NCBI RefSeq assembly: GCF_900155595.1
Contig: NZ_FTPB01000004.1
Location: 1,054,001-1,118,000 of the forward strand
Reading direction: 5' to 3'
Length of the DNA stretch: 64,000 bases
Origin: Actinomyces mediterranea
Lineage (GTDB): Bacteria; Actinomycetota; Actinomycetes; Actinomycetales; Actinomycetaceae
Below the pieces are notes generated by a model. That model worked only from the letters and a program-made list of their open reading frames with translations. It was not told the origin of the DNA and did not search any database. How positions within the stretch are numbered: position 1 is the stretch's first letter; each line of letters starts with the position of its first letter. The translations under genes were made by a program, and so were the position numbers. Of this stretch, positions 8,842-18,286 are shown piece by piece.

Positions 8842-9471
8842 ATGCCCGAGTCCTTGGCATTGCGCCCCATACTCTTCGACATCGGCGGCGTCATTGTCGA
8901 CTCCCACCCCGATCCTGAACATATCGCTTCACTCATCGGCGACGAATCACCCACTTTCGTCTCCCTCGTCGACCAGGCCATGTGGGCCCACCGGGACGCC
9001 TATGACGCCGGCTGCTCGGATCGTGAATTCTGGGACCGAGTGTCGGGAGACTGTGGAAAACCGCAGGTCAGTGACGAGACACTGGCACAACTCGTCGACT
9101 ACGACGCCATGCGGATCCACGACGCGAACCCCGACACACTCGCCCTCATTAATGAGCTTCACGACACCGGAGTACCGCTCGGAATCTTGTCGAACGCCCC
9201 ACATCCGATCGCACGGGAACTGCACAACACGCAATGGGTGAAGGCTTTCACCATCTTCGCCTTCTCCTGTGACATCGGAGCATGCAAACCCCACCGTGCG
9301 ATTTACCGGCGAGCCCTCGAACTCCTCGATTGCTCAGGATGCGATGTCACATTCATCGACGACCGCAAGCGCAACGTCCGCGCAGCCGAACTCGTCGGCA
9401 TCACAGGACTCCTATGGAACGGCGCCGAACAAATGCGCGCACAACTGGTGGAACTTGGTTACCTCGACTGA
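8842..9471 (+). CDS. HAD-superfamily hydrolase (HAD-IA type phosphatase)
   Basis: 209 residues from the ATG at 8842, chosen because GAAGGAG lies about 8 bp upstream; an earlier in-frame ATG at 8806 lacks a ribosome site. HAD motifs are in order: ILFDIGGVIVD with the nucleophile Asp near residue 13, LSNAP (motif II), CKPHRAIYRRA (motif III Lys) and TFIDDRKRNVRAAE (motif IV acidic pair). A helical cap lies between motifs I and II. It probably hydrolyses a small phosphorylated metabolite; the substrate cannot be inferred. Unrelated in function to the neighbouring par genes. Confidence 0.88.
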   Translation: MPESLALRPILFDIGGVIVDSHPDPEHIASLIGDESPTFVSLVDQAMWAHRDAYDAGCSDREFWDRVSGDCGKPQVSDETLAQLVDYDAMRIHDANPDTLALINELHDTGVPLGILSNAPHPIARELHNTQWVKAFTIFAFSCDIGACKPHRAIYRRALELLDCSGCDVTFIDDRKRNVRAAELVGITGLLWNGAEQMRAQLVELGYLD

Positions 9472-9484
9472 GTCGAAGACCCTG

Positions 9485-10450
9485 TCATCCCTCGATAGTC
9501 TCGGCCCCTGCGCGCCCCGAGGCAACGAAGTCGACAATCCGGCAACACACATCGGTGAATGAGCTGGCGGCATCCGCAGCCTGCGGGAACAGGGACGTAT
9601 CCGTCATCCCGGGCATGACATTCGCATCAATGAACCAGCAGACGCCTTCGTCATCGACGACGAAGTCGATGCGCGACAAGTCCTGCAACCCGAGAATCCG
9701 GTGAGCTTCAAGGGCCGCATCGCGAAGGGAATCGAGGACTTCGGCGCCAAGACGGGCGGGAATGAAATACTCGGTTGAATCCGTCGTATAGCGCGCAGCG
9801 TAGTCATAGCGCCCGCCGTCCGTGCAGATCTCCACCGGGGGCAAGGCAACAGGACCGTCCTCGAGGTCGAGGATCGACACGGCGATATCCCGCCCGATGA
9901 TGAGCCTCTCAATCATGATCCGCTCGCCATAGGCGAAAGCATCGACGAGGGCAGAGCGCAGTTGCTCGGTGTCATCGACGCGCGAGATTCCCAACGCGGA
10001 ACCCCCATCAGTCGGCTTGATGACGACGGGGAACTCTGATTGCGAGGTGATCGCATCCAGCACGTGAGAGGCACCGATCTGGCGGAAGAGGATCTGGGGG
10101 AGTGTCACCCAGCCTGGCGTCGACATGCCCGCCGAAGCGACGAGCGACTTCGCCGTCGGCTTATTGGACGCGAGCATCGCCTGAATGGCCGGCGACCCGA
10201 CGAAGGGGATGCCGATCGACTCGAGAAGTGTCTGCAAGGATCCATCCTCGCCGATGGAGCCGTGGACGAGGGGCCACACTACACCGGGTGCGAAATCGTC
10301 GATAGTGGAGGTGAGCGTCTGGTCGACATCACAGAGGCGCACCTCGTATCCGGCCTGGGTGAGGATATTGGCGACTCGGCGCCCTGATCGTACCGACACA
10401 TCGCGCTCATGGGTGAGTCCGCCCGCAATGATGAGGACCTTCGTGTTCAC
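9485..10450 (-). CDS. D-alanine--D-alanine ligase-like ATP-grasp enzyme
   Basis: 321 residues from GTG at 10450 with GGGAG upstream. ATP-grasp ligase of the Ddl family, which joins two D-Ala for peptidoglycan precursors. Visible features are AGGLTHERDVSVRSG at the N-terminus, PLVHGSIGEDGSLQ, FPVVIKPTDGGSALGISRV, RIDFVVDDEG and the C-terminal metal/ATP site FIDANVMPGMTDTSLFPQ. In canonical Ddl this last site usually reads (D/E)xNTxPG(M/L)T, so the Asn is kept but the Thr is replaced. It may be the housekeeping Ddl or a paralogue with another acceptor. The next upstream gene on the strand is the aminotransferase, 47 bp away. Confidence 0.85.
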   Translation of the reverse strand: MNTKVLIIAGGLTHERDVSVRSGRRVANILTQAGYEVRLCDVDQTLTSTIDDFAPGVVWPLVHGSIGEDGSLQTLLESIGIPFVGSPAIQAMLASNKPTAKSLVASAGMSTPGWVTLPQILFRQIGASHVLDAITSQSEFPVVIKPTDGGSALGISRVDDTEQLRSALVDAFAYGERIMIERLIIGRDIAVSILDLEDGPVALPPVEICTDGGRYDYAARYTTDSTEYFIPARLGAEVLDSLRDAALEAHRILGLQDLSRIDFVVDDEGVCWFIDANVMPGMTDTSLFPQAADAASSFTDVCCRIVDFVASGRAGAETIEG

Positions 10451-10497
10451 AGTGTCTCCCGTCGTGTAAATCCTTTAAAGAAAAGCATCAGAGCAGA

Positions 10498-11832
10498 TCA
10501 GAGCGTATTTGGTGCGGGGGCGACACCAGGACCGACCTCGTTGATGTTGACGCGGTGGAACCCGGCTCCGAACATGTCGACAAGCTCCTTCTCCGCATTG
10601 ACCACCGTGGACAGGCGCCTGACCCCCTCGCGAATGTCATCCGGAGTCGGATAGCAGAACGACAGGCGCATATGATCGGCGCCCTGACCGTCGTAATAGA
10701 ACGCGGTTCCGGACACGTAAGCGACCCGGGCGCGCACCGCACGCGGAAGCATTGACTTCGCATCCAGTCCCTCGGGAAGAGTCACCCACGTGTAGAAGCC
10801 CCCATCGGGGTGAGTCCACGAGCAGTCGGGCATGAACTCTTCGAGGGCGCCCATCATCGCCCGGCAGCGCTCGGCGTACATCGCCCTGAAAGACTTCACC
10901 TGCGAATACCAGTCATAGCTCGACAGATAGTCGGCGATCGCCATCTGACCGACCATTGAGGGGGAAAGGATCGCAGACTCGGAGGCGAGGACGAGCTTGT
11001 CACGGATCGCATGCGGCGCATAGGCCCAGCCGATGCGGAAACCAGGCGCGAACATCTTCGAGAACGATCCGAGGTAGACGACGCCCTCCGGGGAGAAGGA
11101 CTTGAGCGCGGGCATCGGATCGGAATGGAAGCCGAGCAGGCCATAGGGATTGTCCTCCAAAATGAGGACCCGTTCGCGCATGCAGATCTCAGCAACAATG
11201 GGGCGGCGCTCGAGTGAAAGGGTGACGCCCATCGGATTGTGATAATTCGGGATCGTATACAGCATCTTGATGACGCGGCCCGACGCCCGCACATCGCGGA
11301 TCACCTGTTCGAGCGCCTCCGGGATGATGCCATTGTCATCCATGGGCACATGGACGACATCCGCTTGGCGGGCGCGGAACACTCCGAGTGCGCCGACATA
11401 TGAGGGGGCCTCGCCGAGAATGACGTCGCCGGGATCGATGAACAACTCGGTGACGAGGTCGAGGGCCTGCTGCGAGCCCGTTGTCACGACAATGTCATCG
11501 GGGTCGGCGCCGATGATACCGTCATAACTCATTACTTCTGTGATGCGTTCGCGCAGCACCTCCCAGCCTTGGCCGGACCCGTATTGCATGGCCTGAGCGC
11601 CATGAGTGGTGATGAGGCGCTTGGCGGATTCCGCGAGCCGATCGAGGGGAAGGTCCTTGAGGTTCGGCATTCCGCCTGCGAGGGAGACGACCTCGGGGCG
11701 TGAGACGACGGAGAACAGCGCGCGGATTTCGGAGGCCCGCAGGTTATGGGCTCGACCCGCATAGGCGTGGAACCACGGGTCGAGTCGGTTTCCCTGCTGA
11801 TCGCCATCCGAATGGTGCGCTGTTTGGCTCAC
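10498..11832 (-). CDS. PLP-dependent class I/II aminotransferase (2-aminoadipate/MocR-type fold)
   Basis: 444 residues from GTG at 11832 with GGAAGG upstream. Fold-type I aminotransferase related to LysN and the aminotransferase domain of MocR regulators. Diagnostic stretches are VVSLAGGMPN, TTGSQQALDLV, IPNYHNPMGVTLS, ILEDNPYGLL and the PLP-lysine motif YLGSFSKMFAPGFRIGW. It has no N-terminal GntR helix-turn-helix, so it is an enzyme and not a MocR regulator. Substrate unknown; family members act on aromatic, branched or 2-aminoadipate donors. The short gap to the ddl-like gene suggests co-transcription. Confidence 0.9.
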   Translation of the reverse strand: MSQTAHHSDGDQQGNRLDPWFHAYAGRAHNLRASEIRALFSVVSRPEVVSLAGGMPNLKDLPLDRLAESAKRLITTHGAQAMQYGSGQGWEVLRERITEVMSYDGIIGADPDDIVVTTGSQQALDLVTELFIDPGDVILGEAPSYVGALGVFRARQADVVHVPMDDNGIIPEALEQVIRDVRASGRVIKMLYTIPNYHNPMGVTLSLERRPIVAEICMRERVLILEDNPYGLLGFHSDPMPALKSFSPEGVVYLGSFSKMFAPGFRIGWAYAPHAIRDKLVLASESAILSPSMVGQMAIADYLSSYDWYSQVKSFRAMYAERCRAMMGALEEFMPDCSWTHPDGGFYTWVTLPEGLDAKSMLPRAVRARVAYVSGTAFYYDGQGADHMRLSFCYPTPDDIREGVRRLSTVVNAEKELVDMFGAGFHRVNINEVGPGVAPAPNTL

Positions 11833-12103
11833 TGGACCTTCCTATCGTGTGGGCACAAGTGCCGGGGGCGGGGCAGTCTGCCGCAAGGTGATGCGGACAA
11901 CACTGAGGACATTGTGCCACTATCGCGGGTGCGCCGAGGAACGCGGCCAATAGTGAATACGGTGTGACGCATTCCTGATCGACATGCGATGGCACCATGT
12001 AGCACACTGATTATCAACTATTGAATAACGTTGCCCTGAGGACTCGGCAGAATCTCCACAGGGACTCCCCATCAACATACTCATCTCCTATGGAGGTTTT
12101 TAC
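11833..12103. promoter_or_regulatory. Divergent intergenic region upstream of the fn3 gene cluster
   Basis: 271 bp between the leftward aminotransferase gene and the first rightward fn3 gene. It is AT-richer near 11990-12040. It must contain the promoter for the long rightward gene set. GGAGG at 12092-12096 is the ribosome site for the gene at 12104. No clear operator or repeat was seen. Confidence 0.45.
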
Positions 12104-15100
12104 ATGCCCCGTCGTATCGCAGGTCGTCATGCCCTGACGGGCATCGCTGGTGTGCTCAGTATCGGTGCGCTGATCCTCGCGGTTCTGTCTCCCGGGGTCG
12201 AGGTGGAGCAGGTTGATATGAATGATGGTGGGGTGTGGGTGACGAATGCGTCTCGTGGTCTTGTTGCTCATGTCAATGTGCCTGCGCGTCTCTTGGATTC
12301 GGGTTTTCATGCGGCTTCTACGGTGTTCGATGTGTATCAAGAGGGGGAGAGTGTCCAGGTTCTGGATAAGGAGGTGGGGACGCTTACTCCGGTGGATGTT
12401 GCGGTGTCCGCTTTGATGACGCCGGTGGAGTATTCGGGTATGTCGACGAGTGTCGGTGGTGGCACGGTGGCGATCACGGATACTAAGGGTGGTCGGGTGT
12501 GGGTGCAGCCGACCTCGCAGATGGAGTCGTTCAACACCGACGAGGTTGAGCCGACGATCTCGGGTATGCCGGGCGCGGTCGCTACTGTTGATGTGACGGG
12601 CGGGGTTCATGCCGTATCGGCGGAGGCGATGAGGGTTGTGTCTTCTGTGCCGCGTGGATCGTTGGCGAATACGAGCGAGGGACGGCTCGTCGGTGTGAGT
12701 GCTGGCGATAGGCTCCAGATCGCGGCGGTCGGGACTACTGCGGTTGTTTGGGATGCGGATACGTCGCAGTTGCATCTGCCGGGTGGGCAGGTTCGTCCGA
12801 TCGACGCTGGCAGCGTGGTCTTGCAGGAGTCGGGCCCTCAGTCTGATCATGTGCTTTTGGCATCAGCGGATGGTCTTCTCAAGGTTCCCTTGAAGGGGGG
12901 AGCCGTCGAGGAGGTTCCTGCTCCTGCTAGTGGGGGTGTTCCGTCGCGTCCCGTTACACATCAAACTTGTTCTTATGGCGCGTGGTCGGTGACGGGTGCG
13001 TTTGTGAGGGATTGCCCGTCGGATTCCGACGACAGGGAAATGGTCGTTGAGTCGCTCGTATCTGCGGAGAAGACGGTCTTTCGGACGAATCGGGATGTCA
13101 TTGTCCTTAATGACATTGAGAAGGATGGCTTGTGGCTGCCTGATTCTGACATGATCCTCGTCGACAACTGGGATCAGATCGAGTCGAAGCTTGAGTCTGA
13201 GCAGGAGTCGGAGGAGGAGTCTGTCGAGGAGACCAGTGAATCGATGCTCCCGGATCGTACGCAGGAGAACACTCCGCCAGTCGCCGTTGACGATGAGTTC
13301 GGTGTGCGGGCGGGGCGTACAACGATGTTGCCGGTGTTGATGAATGATTCAGATGCTGATGGTGACTTCATGACGGCCAGTGTCGTGTCGCAGCCTTCCA
13401 TCGGGGAGGTGAGTGTCGCCCGAGAAGGCGCGGCATTGCAGATTGCGGTACCGGCGGAGGCGACCGGCGCGAGCACCTTCGACTACGAAGTATCCGACGG
13501 GCGTGGCGGAACAGCACGGGCTCGGGTCACGGTGTCTGTTCACGGTGATGAGATCAATGGTCCGCCTGAGCAGATGGTTGTTCCTTCGGTCTCTCTCGCG
13601 TCGGGGCGCCGGGCGACGGTGAATGCTCTTGCCAATTGGATTGATCCTGATGGTGATCCTTTCTATTTGGCGAGCGCCACTGCTCCTACGGGGTTGTCGG
13701 TTCGTTCTCATGAGAATGGGACTGTTGATATCACGGAGGCGGGTCATGGTGTTGGTAAGGATGCTGTGAATTTGCGCGTGTCTGATGGGCGCGAGGAGGG
13801 AGAGGGCATCATCAATGTGACGGTCATTGACTCGGGGAATGAGGCCCCTGTTGCGAATGCTGATCATTTGGTGGTTCGCGAGGGGTCGTCGGCGACGATT
13901 TCCCCGATGGGTAATGACACGGATGCGAATGGCGACACTCTGCGCTTGGTGCAGATCGATCAGGCGCCTGCGGGGATCACTGCGGTGATGGATGGAACGA
14001 CGGGGATTGTCACCGTCGAAGGCGTTAGTGTCGGTACCTATTACCTCTCGTATGTCATTACCGATGGTCCGTTGACGGGGACGGGAGTGATCCGCGTTGA
14101 TGTCGTCGCTGCGGATGTTGAGCTGCCGCCGTCCGTTGAGGACGATATGGGTGTCCTCGCTGATGGGGGAGAGGCTCTCGTCGACCTGCTCGCGAATGAC
14201 TCCGACCCGACGGGTGGAGTACTCACCGTTCAACAGGTTGATGTCCCCTCAGGATCTTCCCTCGTGGTCGCACTGGTGGATCATCATCTGGCGCGTGTGA
14301 CGGCTCCTCGTGGGTTGGCGGCCCCGGCGACGTTCACCTATGCCGTGTCTAATGGGGCGGCGACTGCGAAGGGAACGGTGACGATCCTGCCGAAGCAAGC
14401 GCAGGCGGGTTCTGAGCCCCCTGAGTTGACGGATGACTCTCTTGTCGTGCGTACGGGGGATGTCGCGTCGGTTGCGGTGTTGGATAATGATCGTTCGCCG
14501 GGTGGTTTGAAGTTGACGGTGTCGAATGATCTTCAGCATGAGATTCCGTCTGATCTGGGGACTGTGTTCATTTCGAATAATGTGATTCGGGTGCGTGGTG
14601 GTGAGCGTGCTGGTTCGGGTCGCATTGTGTATACGGTGTCGGACACGATGGGCAATGTTGCTTCTGCGGTTGTCAATCTGACTGTTGTGGGGATGGATGA
14701 GACGACGAACACCGCGCCACGGCCCAAAGAAGTCACGGCGCGTACCGTTGCTGGGCGGCCGGTGACGTTGACGATTCCTCTTGATGGGATTGATGCCGAG
14801 GGCGACTCGACCACGCTCGTCGGACTGGGATCGGCGCCCAGACTCGGCACGGCGACTCAGGTCGGCTCGACTTTCGAATACGAGCCGGGCATCGATTCGA
14901 CGGGGACGGATTCTTTCACATACATCGTCGAGGATTCTCTGGGCAAGCAGGCCGTGGGTCGTATCCGAGTCGGCATCGCCCCTCGTGCCGCCCTTAACCA
15001 GAATCCAATCGCCATGCCCGACCTCGTGCGCGTCAAACCGGGTACCAAAGTATCCGTCGCGGTCCTCGCCAATGACATTGATCCTGATGGGGATCCGTTG

Positions 15101-18100
15101 ACTCTTGATGCGGGGTCGTTGACCAGTACGACGACAGGACTTGACGTGTCGGCTCGTAATAGTCGCGTTGTCATCATGGCTCCGCACGATGAAGGCACGC
15201 ACGTCGTCTCCTACCGCGTTGAGGACGGCGCGGGAGGTTTTGCCGAGGGCGTATGCACAGTCGTCGTCACCGAGAACGCGCCGCTTCTTGCGCCGATCGC
15301 CCGCGATGACGAGGTGACGCTCAACCAGGTGCAGGCCTCCTCAGGCGCGGTAACAGTCGATGTTCTCACCAACGATGAGGATCCGGATGGGGACATTGAG
15401 GATGTGACCCTGACCAACAATGACGACGGCGTAAGCGTTGCGGCGGATGCTCTGGTCATCGCGACGAAACCACAGGCGCGCATGGTCGTCTACACGGTGA
15501 CGGATCGTGATGGGTTGTCGGCCTCAGCTGTCGTGCGTGTTCCCGGTACTGAGGTGACGCGGCCGATTCTGAATACGCAGAATCTGCCGATTCGGGCCAA
15601 GGCCGGTGAGGCGAAGGATATCGCCTTGGGCGATTACATCATTGCGCGTGAGGGCCGTTCGGTCATGCTGACGAGTGAGTCGAAGGTCAGTGCGGGCCTG
15701 GGGTGGGATGGTTCACCTTTGGTGAAGGATTCTCGGACTTTGTCGTTCACCGCGTCGCAGGACTTCTCGGGGTCGACGTCGATCACAGTCGAGGTGAGTG
15801 ATGGTGCCGACCTCAATGACTCGAGCGGTGCAGTGGCGACCGTGTCACTGCCCATCGAAGTCGAGGGCGCGAACAATCGTCCCCCTGTATTCACCCCCAC
15901 TGCTATTGAGGTCGCTCCCGGCGAAGGGGCTGTCGCCTCTGACCTGGCGTCATGGATCTCGGACCCCGATGGCGATGATCCCACATCGATGACCTACAGG
16001 ATCACGACACCCATCCCCGACGGGCTCTCCGCGTCGATTTCGGGCACGACCCTGTCGGTCTCGGCAGGATCCGATACGGCTAAGGGGCAGGCGGGGTCGA
16101 TCGGCATTGAAGTTGTTGATCACAACGGTCATAGCGTGACGGGAACAGTCCCTGTCACAGTGGTCGCCTCGTCGAGGCCGCTTATTCAGACAACCCCGGC
16201 ACAGGTCACGTTGAATGCGGGTGAGTCACAAACGGTCGATGTCGCACAATACGCGACCAACCCCTTCGCGGATCGCGGCCCCCTTCGAGTCCTGCCTTCA
16301 CCGGGTGTGACCGATGGCGGTACCGCTTCGGTTTCGGGTACCCAGATCACCGTCAGTGCGAACGCCGGGTTCACTGGCTCCTTCACGGTGACCTACCGCC
16401 TCCAAGACGCCACGGCGGACACGGAACGCGAAGTTCAGGGCACGATCACCGCGACGGTGCGCGACAAACCCGAACCTCCGAGCGCTGTACAAGCGGTGTC
16501 GAATAGTGCAGGGTCCGCGCTCATTTCCTGGACGGCGGGTTCAGCCAATGGCGCACCCATCACGGGATTCACCGTCACGGACCATACCCAGGGAGACTCA
16601 AAGTCCTGTGGCCTTGTCACGACATGCCTCTTCGATGGGCGCAGGAACGGCATCGACCATGCCTTCTCAGTGACGGCGACCAATGAGGTCGGTGAGTCCC
16701 AGCCATCAGCGCAGGCGGTGGTCAATATCGATATTGAGCCGGAGACTCCCGCTGCGCCGACCGCCACGCCGGAGGATCAGCAGATCACGGTCACGTGGAC
16801 GGCGCCCCACAATGAGGGCTCGCCGATCACCAACTATGAGGTGTCCCTGTCTCCGGGAGGAACGGTGGAAGTCGGGAACGCCACTTCGTACACCTTCACC
16901 GGTCTGCGCAATGGTGCAGAGTACGTCGTGACGGTCAGGGCGATGAACTCGAAGGGGTGGTCGCAGTCATCGGCCCCCTCACGATCGGTGGTCCCCTACG
17001 GCGCCCCCGGCGCCCCCTCTTCAGTATCCGCGTCTTACGCCAACCTCGGATCCGGCACCGGTTCATCCGCTACGATCGACGTGTCATGGGGGGCTTCTGC
17101 ACCCAATGGGCGAGCGGTGGAGTACTACCTCGTGTCCGTCGCGGGCGGCACTCCCAAACGAGTCAATGGCACCCAGACCTCCACGTCAATGGAGGGCATC
17201 GGCTTCTCGAACGACAGGGTCGGGGTCACTGTCGCTGCCGTCAACGACTCGAGCAAGGCGGACAGCCATACGTCACCCGTCTCCCACACCTCGCTGTGGG
17301 TCGTCGGTCAACCCCTCGCGCCCGCCGCTGTGTCGGCCAGCGCGACCGGCAATGACAACGAGGTGAGCCTTCAGTGGAGTCCCAGCCCCGCCGGCCAGGG
17401 ATGGAACCCGAGCGACTTCACCTACCAGTGGAGGGTCAATGGGGGCGGATGGGAGCGACTGTCCGGCACGACCCTTACCGGCAACGGATTGACGAACGGT
17501 CAAGCGGCGAATATTGAAATCCGCGCCGTCGGAACGAAGATCGACGGCAATGGGACATCGTCGCCGACCGTTGGAGCGAACTCCGTCACCCCCTACGGTC
17601 CGCCCACCGTACCGACCATGTCGTGCTCGGGAGGAGTCGAAAAGGTGTCGTGCTCCTGGTCCGGTGGCAGCGGCAACGGTCGCGATGCGACCTACACCCT
17701 CAGCGCCGGTGCGAGCGGAGAGGTCGGGGCTTCGGGCTCACGCGACTTCGAAGTCTCCGGCGGGGCGACGCACCAGCTGTGCGTGACCGTCACCCAGCAA
17801 GAGAGTGGAAAGACGGCGCAGAGCTGCGACTCGGCCACAGCGCAAGAGCGTCCGCCGAGCACGACCCTGACAATGTCCGGCCTCAGCGGCACCCTCAACT
17901 TCGTCAACTCCCCCCACGCGGGGGCGACAGTTGAGCTGCGCTGCTGGAACGCCGGACCCGGAGGTATCATCTGGCCCGACAACAAGGCCAACAAGCCGGG
18001 CAACTATCTCGGGGCGAGCAGCTACGTGACAATTCCCAAGAATGGAACGTTGAACTTCACCTGTCACGGGAACGAACTGGATCCCAGCCTCAGACCGAAC

Positions 18101-18166
18101 GCGAACTTCCACGTCAATATCGTGAACGTATCCGGCTGGGCCTCACTGCAATGGGTGGGCCTGTGA
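12104..18166 (+). CDS. Giant membrane-anchored Ig-like/fibronectin type III protein, copy 1
   Basis: 2,020 residues. A short basic N-terminus and one transmembrane segment (about 10-30) place the rest outside the cell. A beta-rich head follows to about residue 360, with a Cys pair in CSYGAWSVTGAFVRDC. Next comes an acidic linker (LESEQESEEESVEE). About eleven Ig/cadherin-like modules follow, many opening xPPxxxDD and carrying NDSDADGD-type Ca2+-binding-like loops. About five Fn3-like modules come next (starting near PEPPSAVQ, PETPAAPT, PGAPSSVS, PLAPAAVS). A Cys-containing C-terminal tip ends the protein. No LPxTG. It resembles the fn3 protein of the Bifidobacterium PFNA cluster, proposed as a surface adhesin/receptor. 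The adjacent MoxR/DUF58 genes suggest help in folding or assembly. Confidence 0.85.
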   Translation: MPRRIAGRHALTGIAGVLSIGALILAVLSPGVEVEQVDMNDGGVWVTNASRGLVAHVNVPARLLDSGFHAASTVFDVYQEGESVQVLDKEVGTLTPVDVAVSALMTPVEYSGMSTSVGGGTVAITDTKGGRVWVQPTSQMESFNTDEVEPTISGMPGAVATVDVTGGVHAVSAEAMRVVSSVPRGSLANTSEGRLVGVSAGDRLQIAAVGTTAVVWDADTSQLHLPGGQVRPIDAGSVVLQESGPQSDHVLLASADGLLKVPLKGGAVEEVPAPASGGVPSRPVTHQTCSYGAWSVTGAFVRDCPSDSDDREMVVESLVSAEKTVFRTNRDVIVLNDIEKDGLWLPDSDMILVDNWDQIESKLESEQESEEESVEETSESMLPDRTQENTPPVAVDDEFGVRAGRTTMLPVLMNDSDADGDFMTASVVSQPSIGEVSVAREGAALQIAVPAEATGASTFDYEVSDGRGGTARARVTVSVHGDEINGPPEQMVVPSVSLASGRRATVNALANWIDPDGDPFYLASATAPTGLSVRSHENGTVDITEAGHGVGKDAVNLRVSDGREEGEGIINVTVIDSGNEAPVANADHLVVREGSSATISPMGNDTDANGDTLRLVQIDQAPAGITAVMDGTTGIVTVEGVSVGTYYLSYVITDGPLTGTGVIRVDVVAADVELPPSVEDDMGVLADGGEALVDLLANDSDPTGGVLTVQQVDVPSGSSLVVALVDHHLARVTAPRGLAAPATFTYAVSNGAATAKGTVTILPKQAQAGSEPPELTDDSLVVRTGDVASVAVLDNDRSPGGLKLTVSNDLQHEIPSDLGTVFISNNVIRVRGGERAGSGRIVYTVSDTMGNVASAVVNLTVVGMDETTNTAPRPKEVTARTVAGRPVTLTIPLDGIDAEGDSTTLVGLGSAPRLGTATQVGSTFEYEPGIDSTGTDSFTYIVEDSLGKQAVGRIRVGIAPRAALNQNPIAMPDLVRVKPGTKVSVAVLANDIDPDGDPLTLDAGSLTSTTTGLDVSARNSRVVIMAPHDEGTHVVSYRVEDGAGGFAEGVCTVVVTENAPLLAPIARDDEVTLNQVQASSGAVTVDVLTNDEDPDGDIEDVTLTNNDDGVSVAADALVIATKPQARMVVYTVTDRDGLSASAVVRVPGTEVTRPILNTQNLPIRAKAGEAKDIALGDYIIAREGRSVMLTSESKVSAGLGWDGSPLVKDSRTLSFTASQDFSGSTSITVEVSDGADLNDSSGAVATVSLPIEVEGANNRPPVFTPTAIEVAPGEGAVASDLASWISDPDGDDPTSMTYRITTPIPDGLSASISGTTLSVSAGSDTAKGQAGSIGIEVVDHNGHSVTGTVPVTVVASSRPLIQTTPAQVTLNAGESQTVDVAQYATNPFADRGPLRVLPSPGVTDGGTASVSGTQITVSANAGFTGSFTVTYRLQDATADTEREVQGTITATVRDKPEPPSAVQAVSNSAGSALISWTAGSANGAPITGFTVTDHTQGDSKSCGLVTTCLFDGRRNGIDHAFSVTATNEVGESQPSAQAVVNIDIEPETPAAPTATPEDQQITVTWTAPHNEGSPITNYEVSLSPGGTVEVGNATSYTFTGLRNGAEYVVTVRAMNSKGWSQSSAPSRSVVPYGAPGAPSSVSASYANLGSGTGSSATIDVSWGASAPNGRAVEYYLVSVAGGTPKRVNGTQTSTSMEGIGFSNDRVGVTVAAVNDSSKADSHTSPVSHTSLWVVGQPLAPAAVSASATGNDNEVSLQWSPSPAGQGWNPSDFTYQWRVNGGGWERLSGTTLTGNGLTNGQAANIEIRAVGTKIDGNGTSSPTVGANSVTPYGPPTVPTMSCSGGVEKVSCSWSGGSGNGRDATYTLSAGASGEVGASGSRDFEVSGGATHQLCVTVTQQESGKTAQSCDSATAQERPPSTTLTMSGLSGTLNFVNSPHAGATVELRCWNAGPGGIIWPDNKANKPGNYLGASSYVTIPKNGTLNFTCHGNELDPSLRPNANFHVNIVNVSGWASLQWVGL
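14423..14701 (+). repeat. 279-bp block identical to 20606-20884 (copy in fn3 gene 1)
   Basis: Base-by-base reading shows this stretch is identical to 20606-20884 in the second fn3 gene, including all synonymous positions. Immediately flanking sequence differs at many third positions. It encodes the Ig-like module beginning ELTDDSLVVRTGDVASV. This is the pattern of recent gene conversion between tandem paralogues. Confidence 0.92.
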
Positions 18167-18286
18167 GCGTGACGACGAGTCCGCTGCGCCGTGGAGGATT
18201 ACGGCTGCGCCCCGAGGTGATGAGAGTGTCTTCTCGTCTGTCGGGGAGTGTCCGTTCGGCATCGAGCGACAATGGAGGTTGTGATT

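Noticed and set aside
10498-11832. A MocR/GntR-type regulator
   Set aside because: Only the aminotransferase domain is present; no winged-helix N-terminus precedes it.
12014-12850. A 278-codon minus-strand frame over the start of fn3 copy 1
   Set aside because: Arg/His-rich antisense shadow; similar shadows occur at 13349-14233 and 14249-15202.
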